Shown here: positions 1-8,532 of the stretch, in pieces
How the letters are laid out: each line of letters begins with the position of its first letter
Numbering within the stretch: position 1 is the first letter of the stretch
Origin: CAZCFB01 sp964511535
GTDB taxonomy: Bacteria; Myxococcota_A; Polyangia; GCA-2747355; CAZCFB01
Direction: 5' to 3'
Assembly: GCA_964511535.1 (NCBI GenBank)
Contig: CAZEFW010000237.1
Location: forward strand, 1-9,408
DNA length: 9,408 nt
Translations under genes and position numbers: made by a program
Notes under the pieces: model-generated
The model's input: only the letters and a program-made list of their open reading frames with translations
Told to the model about the DNA's origin: nothing
Databases searched by the model: none

Positions 1-8
1 ACTTGTAG

Positions 9-29
9 GCCGTCCCCTGTGGGGACGGC
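9..29. repeat. Perfect short inverted repeat (hairpin)
   Basis: Arms of 9 bases (9-17 and 21-29) are exact reverse complements around a 3-base TGT loop. No T-tract follows on the plus strand, so it is not a textbook intrinsic terminator. It could end a transcript entering from the left of the window, or be a dispersed REP-like palindrome. The pairing is seen directly; the role is not known. Confidence 0.7.
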
Positions 30-30
30 A

Positions 31-133
31 GGCTTCGGGCTTCAGGCTTCAGGCTTCAGGTGATAGTGCTCGTGGTTCGCGGTTCCCCCACTTGAGTAGC
101 CACCCTGAAGCCTGAGGTCCGAAGTCTGAGGCC
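31..133. repeat. Degenerate 7-base tandem repeats arranged as a long inverted repeat
   Basis: The left arm (31-60) is four tandem copies of GGCTTCA, the first reading GGCTTCG, plus two bases. The right arm (104-133) is the degenerate inverse, also with 7-base periodicity. Over 30 paired positions there are six mismatches, all transitions. In plus-strand RNA five of these become G.U wobbles and one is A.C. The loop is 43 bases (61-103) and shows no coding or other signal. It may be a dispersed intergenic repeat or a terminator-like structure for a transcript from the left edge. Confidence 0.65.
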
Positions 134-149
134 GGCGCCGCGGAGCGCC
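134..149. repeat. Small GC-only hairpin
   Basis: Five-base arms GGCGC (134-138) and GCGCC (145-149) flank a six-base loop directly after the longer inverted repeat. Such short GC dyads occur by chance in DNA this GC-rich. It is listed because it continues the unbroken run of dyads in this spacer. Confidence 0.3.
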
Positions 150-175
150 ATGCCCCTTCGACGCCCCTCCGGGGG

Positions 176-227
176 AGTAGCCCGCCGTCCTCGCCTCGCT
201 CGCGAGGCTCCGGAAATCGCTGGCGGG

Positions 228-232
<5 letters not shown>
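176..232 (-). terminator. Nested stem-loop at the 3' end of ffh, probable terminator or mRNA end
   Basis: Arms of 11 bases (176-186 and 222-232) are exact reverse complements. Between them sits a second perfect hairpin with 6-base arms (193-198 and 203-208). On the minus strand the upstream arm includes the ffh stop codon TAG (228-230), so the stem begins inside the last codons. The sequence after the stem is C-rich, not T-rich, so it is not canonical. It could stabilise the mRNA 3' end or terminate with the help of factors. The pairing is certain; the function is inferred. Confidence 0.5.
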
Positions 233-1814
<1,582 letters not shown>

Positions 1815-1820
1815 GGCCGG

Positions 1821-1850
1821 ATCGTAGTTACCACAAGGGGGGACTTACAA
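1821..1850 (-). promoter_or_regulatory. Possible ffh promoter, implying a leaderless mRNA
   Basis: On the minus strand TTGTAA (1850-1845) and TACGAT (1826-1821) are separated by 18 bases, each matching 4 of 6 bases of the housekeeping -35 and -10 consensus. Initiation about 7 bases downstream would fall at or next to the ffh ATG (1814). This agrees with the absence of a ribosome binding site there. The match is weak and could be chance. Confidence 0.3.
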
Positions 1851-1852
1851 CA

Positions 1853-1917
1853 ACGTGGACGTGGACTTGGCCGACCGCTCCGGAGACTGTCGGCCACGTC
1901 CACGAGAACGTCCATGT
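1853..1917 (-). terminator. Long dyad just after the YceI stop codon, probable terminator
   Basis: The inner stem pairs 1861-1875 with 1889-1903 with one mismatch and a 13-base loop. The outer stem pairs 1853-1860 with 1910-1917 with one G.T pair, and a 6-base bulge (1904-1909) lies between. The stem starts at the base next to the YceI stop codon (1918-1920). On the minus strand it is followed by TGTTGT, a weak T-rich run. Position and length fit a terminator separating the YceI gene from ffh. Reiterated GTGGAC hexamers build much of the left arm. Confidence 0.5.
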
Positions 1918-2589
1918 CTACGTTGAAGAGGCCTTGGCCTCCAAATAGATATTGATCGTCACCCGGTCCTTGACCTTCACCATGCCCAGGCCTGCGCTGT
2001 ACGGCTCGTAGCCGTACTGGCTCTGCTTGATGCGCAGCTGGCCGGTGCCCTTGAGGGTGTCGCCGGACAGGCGAGCTTTGACGATCATCGACACCTTGCG
2101 GGTCACGCCGCGCAGGGTCAGCTTGCCCTCCACCTTGTAGCGGCCCGCCTTCTTCATCGGCGCCACCCGGGTGGAGCGGAAGGTGATCTTCGGAAAGCGC
2201 TTCACGTTGAGCTGGTCCGCGCCCTTCATGTTGGCCGCCACCTTGCCCCGGTCCGACGCCGAGAGCATCTCCTTGTAGCCGTAGGCCTTGCGCAGCGCCG
2301 GCGGGTCCGGGTCGAGGGAGCGGGCGTCCACCTGGATCCGCAGCTCGCTGGCCCGCGGGGCGGCGGGATCCAGCTTGACGGTCCCCGACAGCGTGCGCGC
2401 GCGCACCACGTGGTCATGGGCGAAGCCGGAGCCGATGCCGTCCTTGAACAGCTGGGCCACGAAGCTGCACCGGCCCGGGACCAGGGTGTAGGTCCTTGGT
2501 TCAGCGGCGGCCGGGGAGGCGGCGAGCAGGAGCAATGGCAGGAGAGTCAGGGCGAAGATGGGGCCTGGGCCGGGGTCGCGGGTGCGCAT
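1918..2589 (-). CDS. YceI-family secreted protein
   Basis: YceI-like proteins form a lipocalin-like beta barrel that binds long isoprenoid or other amphiphilic lipids, usually in the periplasm; the ligand here is unknown. The 223 residues begin with a signal peptide: a charged start, a Leu-rich core (about 11-22) and a likely cleavage site after Ala-29 (SPAAA then EP). Family features are FAHDHVVRA near 56-64, LSGTVKLDP, RFPKITFRST (131-140), the LTLRGVTRKVSM strand (157-168), and a C-terminal GTGQL...YGYEPYSAGLG region. The length is normal once the leader is removed. The frame stays open far upstream (to 3630), but that part lies antisense to the radical SAM gene. The ATG at 2589 is chosen because it gives a clean signal peptide. 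No strong Shine-Dalgarno is visible. It is divergent from the radical SAM gene across 75 bases. Confidence 0.88.
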   Translation of the reverse strand: MRTRDPGPGPIFALTLLPLLLLAASPAAAEPRTYTLVPGRCSFVAQLFKDGIGSGFAHDHVVRARTLSGTVKLDPAAPRASELRIQVDARSLDPDPPALRKAYGYKEMLSASDRGKVAANMKGADQLNVKRFPKITFRSTRVAPMKKAGRYKVEGKLTLRGVTRKVSMIVKARLSGDTLKGTGQLRIKQSQYGYEPYSAGLGMVKVKDRVTINIYLEAKASST

Positions 2590-2664
2590 CCCAAAAGCAT
2601 AGCCGCCCCCGGCCGGTCCGCCATGGCTGGCCCTCGACCCGGATCGGGTGCAGCATAGGGGGAC

Positions 2665-3588
2665 ATGCCCCAGGACCCGACGCCCGACCAGCTGGACCAG
2701 CTGGACGCCCTCACCTCCCCGTGCCGTCTCTGCCCGCGCAAGTGCGATGCCCCACGACTGGGCGATGGGGCAGACGGAGACCTCGGAGTGTGCCAGGTGC
2801 CGGGGGGCAAGGACCTTGCCCTGGTCAGCTCCGTGTTCGCGCACTTCGGCGAGGAGAAGGTGCTCACCGGCATCAGCCGGGGCTGGGCCGGCTCCCGCGG
2901 GTCGGGCACCATCTTCCTGGCCGGCTGCAACCTGCGCTGCGTGTTCTGCCAGAACTTCAGCCTCAGCCGCGCCGTGGATCCGAGCCGCCCCGTCGGCCCC
3001 AGCGAGGTGGCCCGCCTCTGCCTCGAGCTTCAGCGCCAGGGGTGCGCCAACGTCAACTTCGTCACCCCGACGCTCCACGCCGCGGTGCTGGCCAGGGGCG
3101 TCGTCCAGGCCCGGGCCGACGGCCTCGACATCCCGGTCGTCTGGAACTGCAGCGGCTACGAGCGCCTCAAGGTGCTCCGGCTGCTCGAGGGTGTCGTGCA
3201 GGTCTACATGCCCGACATCAAGAGCCTGGACACGGAGTTCTGCGAGCGCTACCTCCGGGCGCCAGACTACCCTGACATGGCCCGCGCGGCCCTGGCCGAG
3301 ATGGCCCGGCAGGTGGGTCCGCTGGCCTGCGACCAGGAGGGGCTCGCGAGCTCCGGCCTGCTGGTGAGGCACCTGGTGATGCCGAACCGCGAGCAGGACG
3401 GCCGCGATGTCATCGACCTGGTGGCCGAGACCTGCCCCGGGACAGCCGTCAACGTCATGGAACAGTACCGCCCCTGCGGCCACGCCGGCCGCTTCGCCGA
3501 TCTCAACGCGATGCCCGACGACGCCATGGTGCGCCGCCTGCGTCAGTACGCGCGAGAGCGCGGGCTGCGCGAGCTCAGCGTCGGCTGA
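2665..3588 (+). CDS. Radical SAM protein, PflX / pyruvate formate-lyase activase-like (COG1313 type)
   Basis: This 307-residue protein carries the radical SAM cluster motif CNLRCVFC (Cys 88, 92, 95), which would bind a 4Fe-4S cluster and cleave S-adenosylmethionine. Before it lies a second cysteine group, CRLCPRKC (20-27), plus Cys 43, typical of the uncharacterised PflX group. Other family blocks are NVNFVTPTLH (129-138), VVWNCSGYE (158-166), VYMPDIK (180-186), HLVMPN (236-241) and MEQYRPCGHA (265-274). The substrate is unknown; resemblance to glycyl-radical activases does not prove that role. The ATG at 2665 is the first start after an in-frame TAG at 2656-2658. AGGGGG lies unusually close to it (2 bases). 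No glycyl-radical enzyme gene is nearby. It converges on the histidine kinase gene. Confidence 0.9.
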   Translation: MPQDPTPDQLDQLDALTSPCRLCPRKCDAPRLGDGADGDLGVCQVPGGKDLALVSSVFAHFGEEKVLTGISRGWAGSRGSGTIFLAGCNLRCVFCQNFSLSRAVDPSRPVGPSEVARLCLELQRQGCANVNFVTPTLHAAVLARGVVQARADGLDIPVVWNCSGYERLKVLRLLEGVVQVYMPDIKSLDTEFCERYLRAPDYPDMARAALAEMARQVGPLACDQEGLASSGLLVRHLVMPNREQDGRDVIDLVAETCPGTAVNVMEQYRPCGHAGRFADLNAMPDDAMVRRLRQYARERGLRELSVG

Positions 3589-3590
3589 GG

Positions 3591-3620
3591 GCCTGCGCTG
3601 CGCCGGTGGCGCAAGCGGGC
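3591..3620. terminator. Hairpin between convergent genes, possible bidirectional terminator
   Basis: A perfect 6-base stem (3599-3604 with 3608-3613, loop GGT) extends outward through one bulged A to nine pairs, and then GCC with GGC after a further bulge. It fills most of the 38-base gap between the ends of the radical SAM and kinase genes. No T-tract is present on either side. The placement suggests a terminator for both; GC-rich DNA makes chance pairing likely enough to keep confidence moderate. Confidence 0.4.
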
Positions 3621-3626
3621 GCCGGG

Positions 3627-5408
3627 TCAATCCCCGAAGGCCAGCAGCTCCTCACGCAGCCTGGCCCAGGTCGGCCCGAGCTCGGCTCGCCTGTCGGCCT
3701 CGATGTTCCCTTGCCTGGCGTCCGCCAGGATCGCCCGCGCCAGCCGCTCCATTTCGTGGGCCGAGACGTTGCCGCAGGCGCCTGCCAGCTGGTGCGCCAG
3801 CCGCTCCACGTCGCCGGCGGACGCGCCGCCGCTCATGGCCTGCTCCAGCGCGGCCACCTGACGCGGAACATCTTGCAGGATCAGCACCACGATCTCGCGC
3901 AGCAGCGCCTCGTCGCCCACCCGCTTCAGCGCCTCCTGCCGGTCGAAGGCATCGGTCGCTTCGCCGGCCGCCTCGTGGCCGCTCTCCTCCTGCTCGGGGG
4001 GCGCGCCCTGCTCGGGGCGACGGATGAAGCTGTCCACCATCTCCAGCAGCGCCTCGCGGGTGAAGGGCTTGGTCATGATGCCGTCCATGCCCGCCTCGAG
4101 GCAGCGATCCCGATCCCTCGCCGTGGCCGACGCGGTGATGGCGACGATGGGCGGCTGGACGAGCTCCGGCTCGGAGCGAATGGCGCGGGTCGCCTCCAGG
4201 CCATCCATGCGCGGCATCTGCAGGTCCATCAGCACCAGGTCGAAGCTGCGCCCGCGCAACATCGTCTCCAGCGCCTCCAGCCCGTCGCGCGCCACCACCA
4301 CCTGGAGGTCGTCGTCGTCCAGCATCCCCAGCACCACCGCCTGGTTGAGCCGGTTGTCCTCAACCAGCAGGATGCGCCGCAGGCTTCCATGGTCGACGCT
4401 CTCCGGAGGCCCTTCGCGCCACGGGGGCAGCGGCACGGGGATGTCGCCCGCCTTGCCCACGGGGGTGAGGCACGGGGTCGGCGTGAAGGCCTCGACAGCG
4501 TCGGTCCAGGGGGCCTCTAGCAGCTCAACCTCCAAGCGAAAGACCGTGCCCTCGCCGACCTCGCTCTGCACCGACACCTGGCCCCGCATCAGCTCCGCCA
4601 GCTGCTTGACGATGGCGAGGCCGAGGCCCGTCCCGCCGTGGCGACGGATGGTGGCGCTGTCCGCATGGCTGAAGGGGTCGAAGATTCGCCCCAGCCGCTC
4701 CCGAGAGATTCCGACGCCGGTGTCCCTCACCTCGTACCAGATCCTGACAGGGCCGGGGCCGCCGGCGCCGGACCCGGCATCCTGGCGCTTCACCACTCCC
4801 GCCCTCGCCATCACCTCGCCCTCCTCCGTGAACTTGATGGCGTTCGCCAGCAGGTTCGCCACCATCTGCTTCAACCGCACCGCATCCCCCACAACCTGCA
4901 GAGGCAAGTCCGGCTCGATCTCACACGCCACCTTCAGCCCCTTGCGATGGCCGATGGGCGCCAGCATGGCCACCGTCTCCTGGACCACCTGTGACAGGTC
5001 GAACCGATCCTGCTCCAGATCCAGGCCGCCGCGCTCGAGCCTGGAGATGTCGAGGATGTCGTTGACCGCGCCTGCCAGCAGCTCGCCGCTGGCCTGGATG
5101 CCCTCCAGGTACTCCTGCTGATCGTCATCCAGGCGGGTGTCGCCGAGCAGCGTGCACAGGCCGAGGATGCCGTTGAGCGGGGTCAGGATCTCGTGGCTCA
5201 TGTTGGCCAGGAAGGCGGTCTTGAACCGCGTCGCCTGCTCGCCCCCTTCCCTGGCCAGGGCCAGCTCCTGGTGCACGGAGCGCAGCTCGGTGAGGACCGC
5301 GGCCATGTCGCGGTCCTGCTGGCCCAGGATCATCTCGTCAGTGATGGAGCACTCGCCGCGCTTGATCTCCAGCATCAGCTCGACGATGTCTTCCAACCGC
5401 TTGGCCAT
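3627..5408 (-). CDS. Soluble hybrid histidine kinase (HisKA-HATPase-REC-HPt)
   Basis: The 593 residues have no membrane segment, so the protein is cytoplasmic. After an N-terminal helical, coiled-coil-like stretch (1-60) comes a HisKA domain with H-box ANMSHEILTPLNG (phospho-acceptor His-72). The ATPase has an N box around 185-194, a G1 box DTGVGIS (229-235), FDPF (243-246) and GGTGLGLAI (258-266). A receiver follows with acidic residues 350-351, acceptor Asp-395 in LMDLQMP, Thr-425 and Lys-447. The C-terminal HPt has His-539 in AHQLAGACGN. The H-box has Leu where Arg is usual (SHEIRTP), and the HPt has Ala where Lys is usual (HxLKG). The domain order supports an internal His-Asp-His relay. 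It is probably the last gene of the four-gene cluster, 51 bases after the receiver gene. An in-frame TGA six codons upstream fixes the ATG. No known sensory domain is recognised. Confidence 0.93.
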   Translation of the reverse strand: MAKRLEDIVELMLEIKRGECSITDEMILGQQDRDMAAVLTELRSVHQELALAREGGEQATRFKTAFLANMSHEILTPLNGILGLCTLLGDTRLDDDQQEYLEGIQASGELLAGAVNDILDISRLERGGLDLEQDRFDLSQVVQETVAMLAPIGHRKGLKVACEIEPDLPLQVVGDAVRLKQMVANLLANAIKFTEEGEVMARAGVVKRQDAGSGAGGPGPVRIWYEVRDTGVGISRERLGRIFDPFSHADSATIRRHGGTGLGLAIVKQLAELMRGQVSVQSEVGEGTVFRLEVELLEAPWTDAVEAFTPTPCLTPVGKAGDIPVPLPPWREGPPESVDHGSLRRILLVEDNRLNQAVVLGMLDDDDLQVVVARDGLEALETMLRGRSFDLVLMDLQMPRMDGLEATRAIRSEPELVQPPIVAITASATARDRDRCLEAGMDGIMTKPFTREALLEMVDSFIRRPEQGAPPEQEESGHEAAGEATDAFDRQEALKRVGDEALLREIVVLILQDVPRQVAALEQAMSGGASAGDVERLAHQLAGACGNVSAHEMERLARAILADARQGNIEADRRAELGPTWARLREELLAFGD

Positions 5409-5459
5409 GCCTATCGCATCCTGTCATGACGCGGGCGCCATAAGGCCGCCCCCGCCCCC

Positions 5460-6047
<588 letters not shown>

Positions 6048-6060
6048 GCGCGCTCCTCCC

Positions 6061-6981
6061 TCACAGCTTGATCCCGCACCGCGCGCCCTTGTCCACGGTG
6101 CGGCAGTCGCCGAAGCCGAGCTTGCTACAGTCGAAGGTCAGCCACTTGCCGTCGAGGCAGTACTGAAGGTCCTTGCCCACGCACCGATCGTAGCTGCCGG
6201 TGCACTCGGTGCCGGTGGGCACGCACTGGCCCTCCTTGCACCGCTTGTTGAAGATGCGCGACGCGCAGTCCACCTTGTGCACCTTGCCCTCCACGCAGGA
6301 GAGCGCCTTGTTCCCCTCGCACTTGTCCTTGTACTTGCCGAGGGTGCAGGTGCTGGTGGTGTTGCCGACGCACCCCTTTGACTTGCTGGAGTTGACCCCG
6401 CACGACTTGTTCTGGGCCTTGCAGTCCTCCACGATGATCACGCCGTCGATGCACTTGAGCGCCTTGCCGCTGTCGCAGCGCGGCTTGTAGCCGGTGGCGC
6501 AGGTGCCGAAGGCGCAGGACGCCTCGAAGGTCTGGGTCTTCTTCAGCGCGCAGGTCAGCCCGGCGTGGCTGCACTGGTGCTGGAACACGCGCTTGTCCAG
6601 CAGGTCGCACGAGATGGCGACGTTCTCCTCGCAGCGCGCCACGAACTTGCTGTCGCAGCGCCCGGCCAGCCGGTTGGTCCCCATGCACTCGGCCACCACG
6701 TCGCAGTCGCCGTTGGCCAGGTTCACGCAGTGGTACTTGGCGTCGTACATGCGGCTGATGCCGAAGGTGGTGTGCAGGTTGTAGTACGCCTCCACGCAGT
6801 CGGTGACCCGCGGGTAGGCCAGCACGTTGCAGGCGGTGGCCGCGATGCAGCCCCGCACCAGCTCGTTGTAGGTCACCGGCGGAGGCAGCTCCACCACCTC
6901 CTCGCTGCAGCCGGCGAACCAGCCCAGGGTCATGACGAGCGAAGTGGAGAGCAGGAGAGTACGGCGAATACTGCTGTACAT
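6061..6981 (-). CDS. Cysteine-rich repeat lipoprotein
   Basis: A 306-residue predicted lipoprotein of unknown function. The N-terminus has two Arg (6-7), a hydrophobic stretch and a lipobox-like FAGC with lipidated Cys-25, so it should be anchored outside the inner membrane. It contains 31 cysteines: Cys-25, six between 45 and 99, and 24 in four consecutive six-cysteine units (109-302). The even number after the lipid cysteine suggests up to 15 disulphides. Recurring phrases such as GKALKCIDG and NKALSCVEG support internal duplication. It lies 2 bases after the sigma-54 activator gene, whose stop is almost at its start, and 13 bases before the receiver gene, so it is probably co-transcribed with both. 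This makes it a candidate sensor or partner of the relay. Phe at -3 of the lipobox is less usual than Leu. No enzyme motif is seen. Confidence 0.85.
   Translation of the reverse strand: MYSSIRRTLLLSTSLVMTLGWFAGCSEEVVELPPPVTYNELVRGCIAATACNVLAYPRVTDCVEAYYNLHTTFGISRMYDAKYHCVNLANGDCDVVAECMGTNRLAGRCDSKFVARCEENVAISCDLLDKRVFQHQCSHAGLTCALKKTQTFEASCAFGTCATGYKPRCDSGKALKCIDGVIIVEDCKAQNKSCGVNSSKSKGCVGNTTSTCTLGKYKDKCEGNKALSCVEGKVHKVDCASRIFNKRCKEGQCVPTGTECTGSYDRCVGKDLQYCLDGKWLTFDCSKLGFGDCRTVDKGARCGIKL
6076..6657 (-). repeat. Four tandem six-cysteine protein repeats within the lipoprotein gene
   Basis: Units cover residues 109-160, 161-211, 212-259 and 260-302. The cysteines in each are 109/117/125/137/144/156, 161/169/177/187/194/204, 212/221/229/239/248/253 and 260/267/275/285/293/302. 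The shared pattern is C-x(6-8)-C-x7-C-x(9-11)-C-x(6-8)-C-x(4-11)-C. The second spacing is exactly 7 in every unit and the third is 9 in three of four. The spacing is seen directly in the translation. Confidence 0.8.
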
Positions 6982-6983
6982 CG

Positions 6984-8453
6984 TCAGTGAGACCCTTCTT
7001 CGCCCATGAGGCGGTTGGGCAGCATGTGATCCAGCTTCAGCTTCTTGATGCGGAAGTAGAGCGTGCTGCGGTTGATGCCGAGGGCGCGGCTCGCGGCCGC
7101 GATGTTTCCGCCGCTCGCCGCGATGGCCTGGGAGATGGAGGCGCGCTCCTCGTCCTCCAGCCGGGTCTTTAGGTCCGCGGCGCTGCTCACGGCCCCCGCC
7201 CGGGCTGCCGTCGTCCCCGGGGGCGGCGCCGCCCCGCGGCCGAAGTCCAGCTCCGCCGCGGTCAGCCGGTCCCCATCCACCACGATGGCCGCGCGCTCCA
7301 TCACGTTCTGCAACTCCCGCACGTTCCCCGGCCAGGGGTAGGTGGTGATGCCTGCGCGGGCGTCGTCGCTCAGCTCCAGCGGGGCGCGGCTGTTCTCTCG
7401 CGCGAACTTGTCGAGGAAGTGCTCCGCCAGCAGCACCATGTCCTCGCCCCGGTCCCGCAGGGGCGGCAGGGCGATGGGGAACACGTTGAGCCGGTAGTAC
7501 AGGTCCTGGCGGAACTCCTCCTGCTCAACCATCCGATCCAGGTCCTTGTTGGTGGCGGAGACCAGGCGCACGTCCACCCGCACCGGCGCCACGCCCCCCA
7601 CACGGTCGAACTCCCGCTCCTGCAGCACCCGCAGCAGCTTCACCTGCACCGCCATGGGCAGGTCCCCCACCTCGTCCAGGAACAGCGTGCCGCCGTCTGC
7701 CAGCTCGAAGCGTCCCTTGCGCTGGCCGATGGCCCCGGTGAACGCCCCCTTCTCGTGACCGAACAGCTCGCTCTCCAGCAGGTCCGCTGGCAGCGCCGCG
7801 CAGTTGACCGCCACGAAGGGCCGGTCAGCGCGCTCGCTGTTGAGGTGCACCGCGCGGGCCACCATCTCCTTGCCGGTGCCGGTCTCCCCCAGCAGCAACA
7901 CGGTGGAGCCGGTGGGCGCCACCTGCTCCACCCGCTTGAGCACCTCGCCCAGCTCGTCCGACTCGCCGATGATGTTGCCGAAGTCGAAGGCGCTGTGGGA
8001 CTGGTAGTCCAGGTAGCCGGCGTACTGGCGCAGCTGCTCCGCCAGGCGCCGGTTCTCCCGGCGCAGGTGGAACCGCTCCACCGCCTGGCCCAGCACCCCC
8101 TTGACCTCCCGGGAGTCCCACGGCTTGGTGATGTAGCGGTAGGCGTGGCCCAGGTTGATGGCCTCGATGAGTACGTCCACGTCGGTGTAAGCGGTGACGA
8201 TGATGCCCACCGCGTCGGGGCGCGCCACCGCCGCCTGCTTGAGGAACTCCAGCCCGGTCACGCGCGGCATGCGCTGGTCGGTGACGATCACCGCCGGGTC
8301 CAGATCCTCCAGCAGCTCCAGCGCCTCCGCCGCGCTGCCTGCCGTGTGCAGGTCGAGCACCTTGCGGAAGTTGAACCGGAACGCGTCCAGGTTGTCCTGC
8401 TCGTCGTCCACCACCAGCACGGGGTAGCTGCGGAGATCGAGCCCTGGCTCCAT
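6984..8453 (-). CDS. Sigma-54-dependent response regulator, NtrC/HupR type (REC-AAA+-Fis HTH)
   Basis: A 489-residue activator that would remodel sigma-54 RNA polymerase by ATP hydrolysis. The receiver (about 10-125) has the acidic pair Asp 16-17, acceptor Asp-59 in VTDQRMP, Thr-87 in TAYTD and Lys-110 in YITKPW. The AAA+ domain has Walker A GETGTGKE (189-196), the sigma-54 contact loop GAFTGA (236-241), Walker B LFLDEV (257-262), and the ALPPLRDR and YPWPGNVREL blocks. A Fis-type helix-turn-helix ends the protein (about 450-472, NIAAASRALGINRSTLYFRI). The frame opens at 8552, but the ATG at 8453 is preferred: GGGAGGA precedes it by 5 bases, and the extra 33 residues resemble no receiver N-terminus. 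The DQRMP, YTD and YITKPW blocks recall HupR/HoxA-like receivers. It is first in the four-gene cluster and divergent from metK. Confidence 0.95.
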   Translation of the reverse strand: MEPGLDLRSYPVLVVDDEQDNLDAFRFNFRKVLDLHTAGSAAEALELLEDLDPAVIVTDQRMPRVTGLEFLKQAAVARPDAVGIIVTAYTDVDVLIEAINLGHAYRYITKPWDSREVKGVLGQAVERFHLRRENRRLAEQLRQYAGYLDYQSHSAFDFGNIIGESDELGEVLKRVEQVAPTGSTVLLLGETGTGKEMVARAVHLNSERADRPFVAVNCAALPADLLESELFGHEKGAFTGAIGQRKGRFELADGGTLFLDEVGDLPMAVQVKLLRVLQEREFDRVGGVAPVRVDVRLVSATNKDLDRMVEQEEFRQDLYYRLNVFPIALPPLRDRGEDMVLLAEHFLDKFARENSRAPLELSDDARAGITTYPWPGNVRELQNVMERAAIVVDGDRLTAAELDFGRGAAPPPGTTAARAGAVSSAADLKTRLEDEERASISQAIAASGGNIAAASRALGINRSTLYFRIKKLKLDHMLPNRLMGEEGSH

Positions 8454-8458
8454 GTCAT

Positions 8459-8465
8459 TCCTCCC
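8459..8465 (-). promoter_or_regulatory. Ribosome binding site that fixes the activator start
   Basis: GGGAGGA on the minus strand lies 5 bases before the ATG at 8453. No comparable Shine-Dalgarno precedes the upstream ATG at 8552. The shorter start removes 33 residues that do not belong to the receiver fold. Confidence 0.8.
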
Positions 8466-8516
8466 GAACGATTCCCGAGGTCTCTGGCCCCGCCGCTCAC
8501 AAGCCCCTTCCCGGGG

Positions 8517-8532
8517 GGCGAATACTGTACCA
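8517..8532 (-). promoter_or_regulatory. Candidate sigma-54 (-24/-12) promoter for the four-gene cluster
   Basis: The minus strand reads TGGTACAGTATTCGCC. The two invariant dinucleotides, GG at 8531-8530 and GC at 8519-8518, are 10 bases apart exactly as sigma-54 promoters require, and TGGTAC fits the -24 consensus TGGYAC. The -12 half has TTCGC instead of TTGC, which is a weakness. The expected start near 8507 gives a leader of about 53 bases. It lies upstream of a sigma-54 activator gene, which makes self-activation plausible. No enhancer repeat is identified. Confidence 0.42.

Noticed and set aside
31..60. Short repeat run considered as a CRISPR fragment
   Set aside because: Repeats of seven bases are directly abutting with no spacers, so it is a simple tandem repeat.
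2496..3367. Frames within the radical SAM gene in other phases (2496-3275, 2648-3367)
   Set aside because: Arg/Pro/Ala-rich out-of-phase translations of a gene whose correct phase has intact Fe-S motifs.
2590..3630. N-terminal extension of the YceI frame up to 3630
   Set aside because: The extra part lies antisense to the radical SAM gene, resembles a shadow, and would bury the signal peptide that starts at 2589.
3606..5121. Long plus-strand frames opposite the hybrid kinase (3606-4520 and 4024-5121)
   Set aside because: They mirror the kinase gene, show low-complexity composition and no domain. All conserved kinase boxes are on the minus strand.
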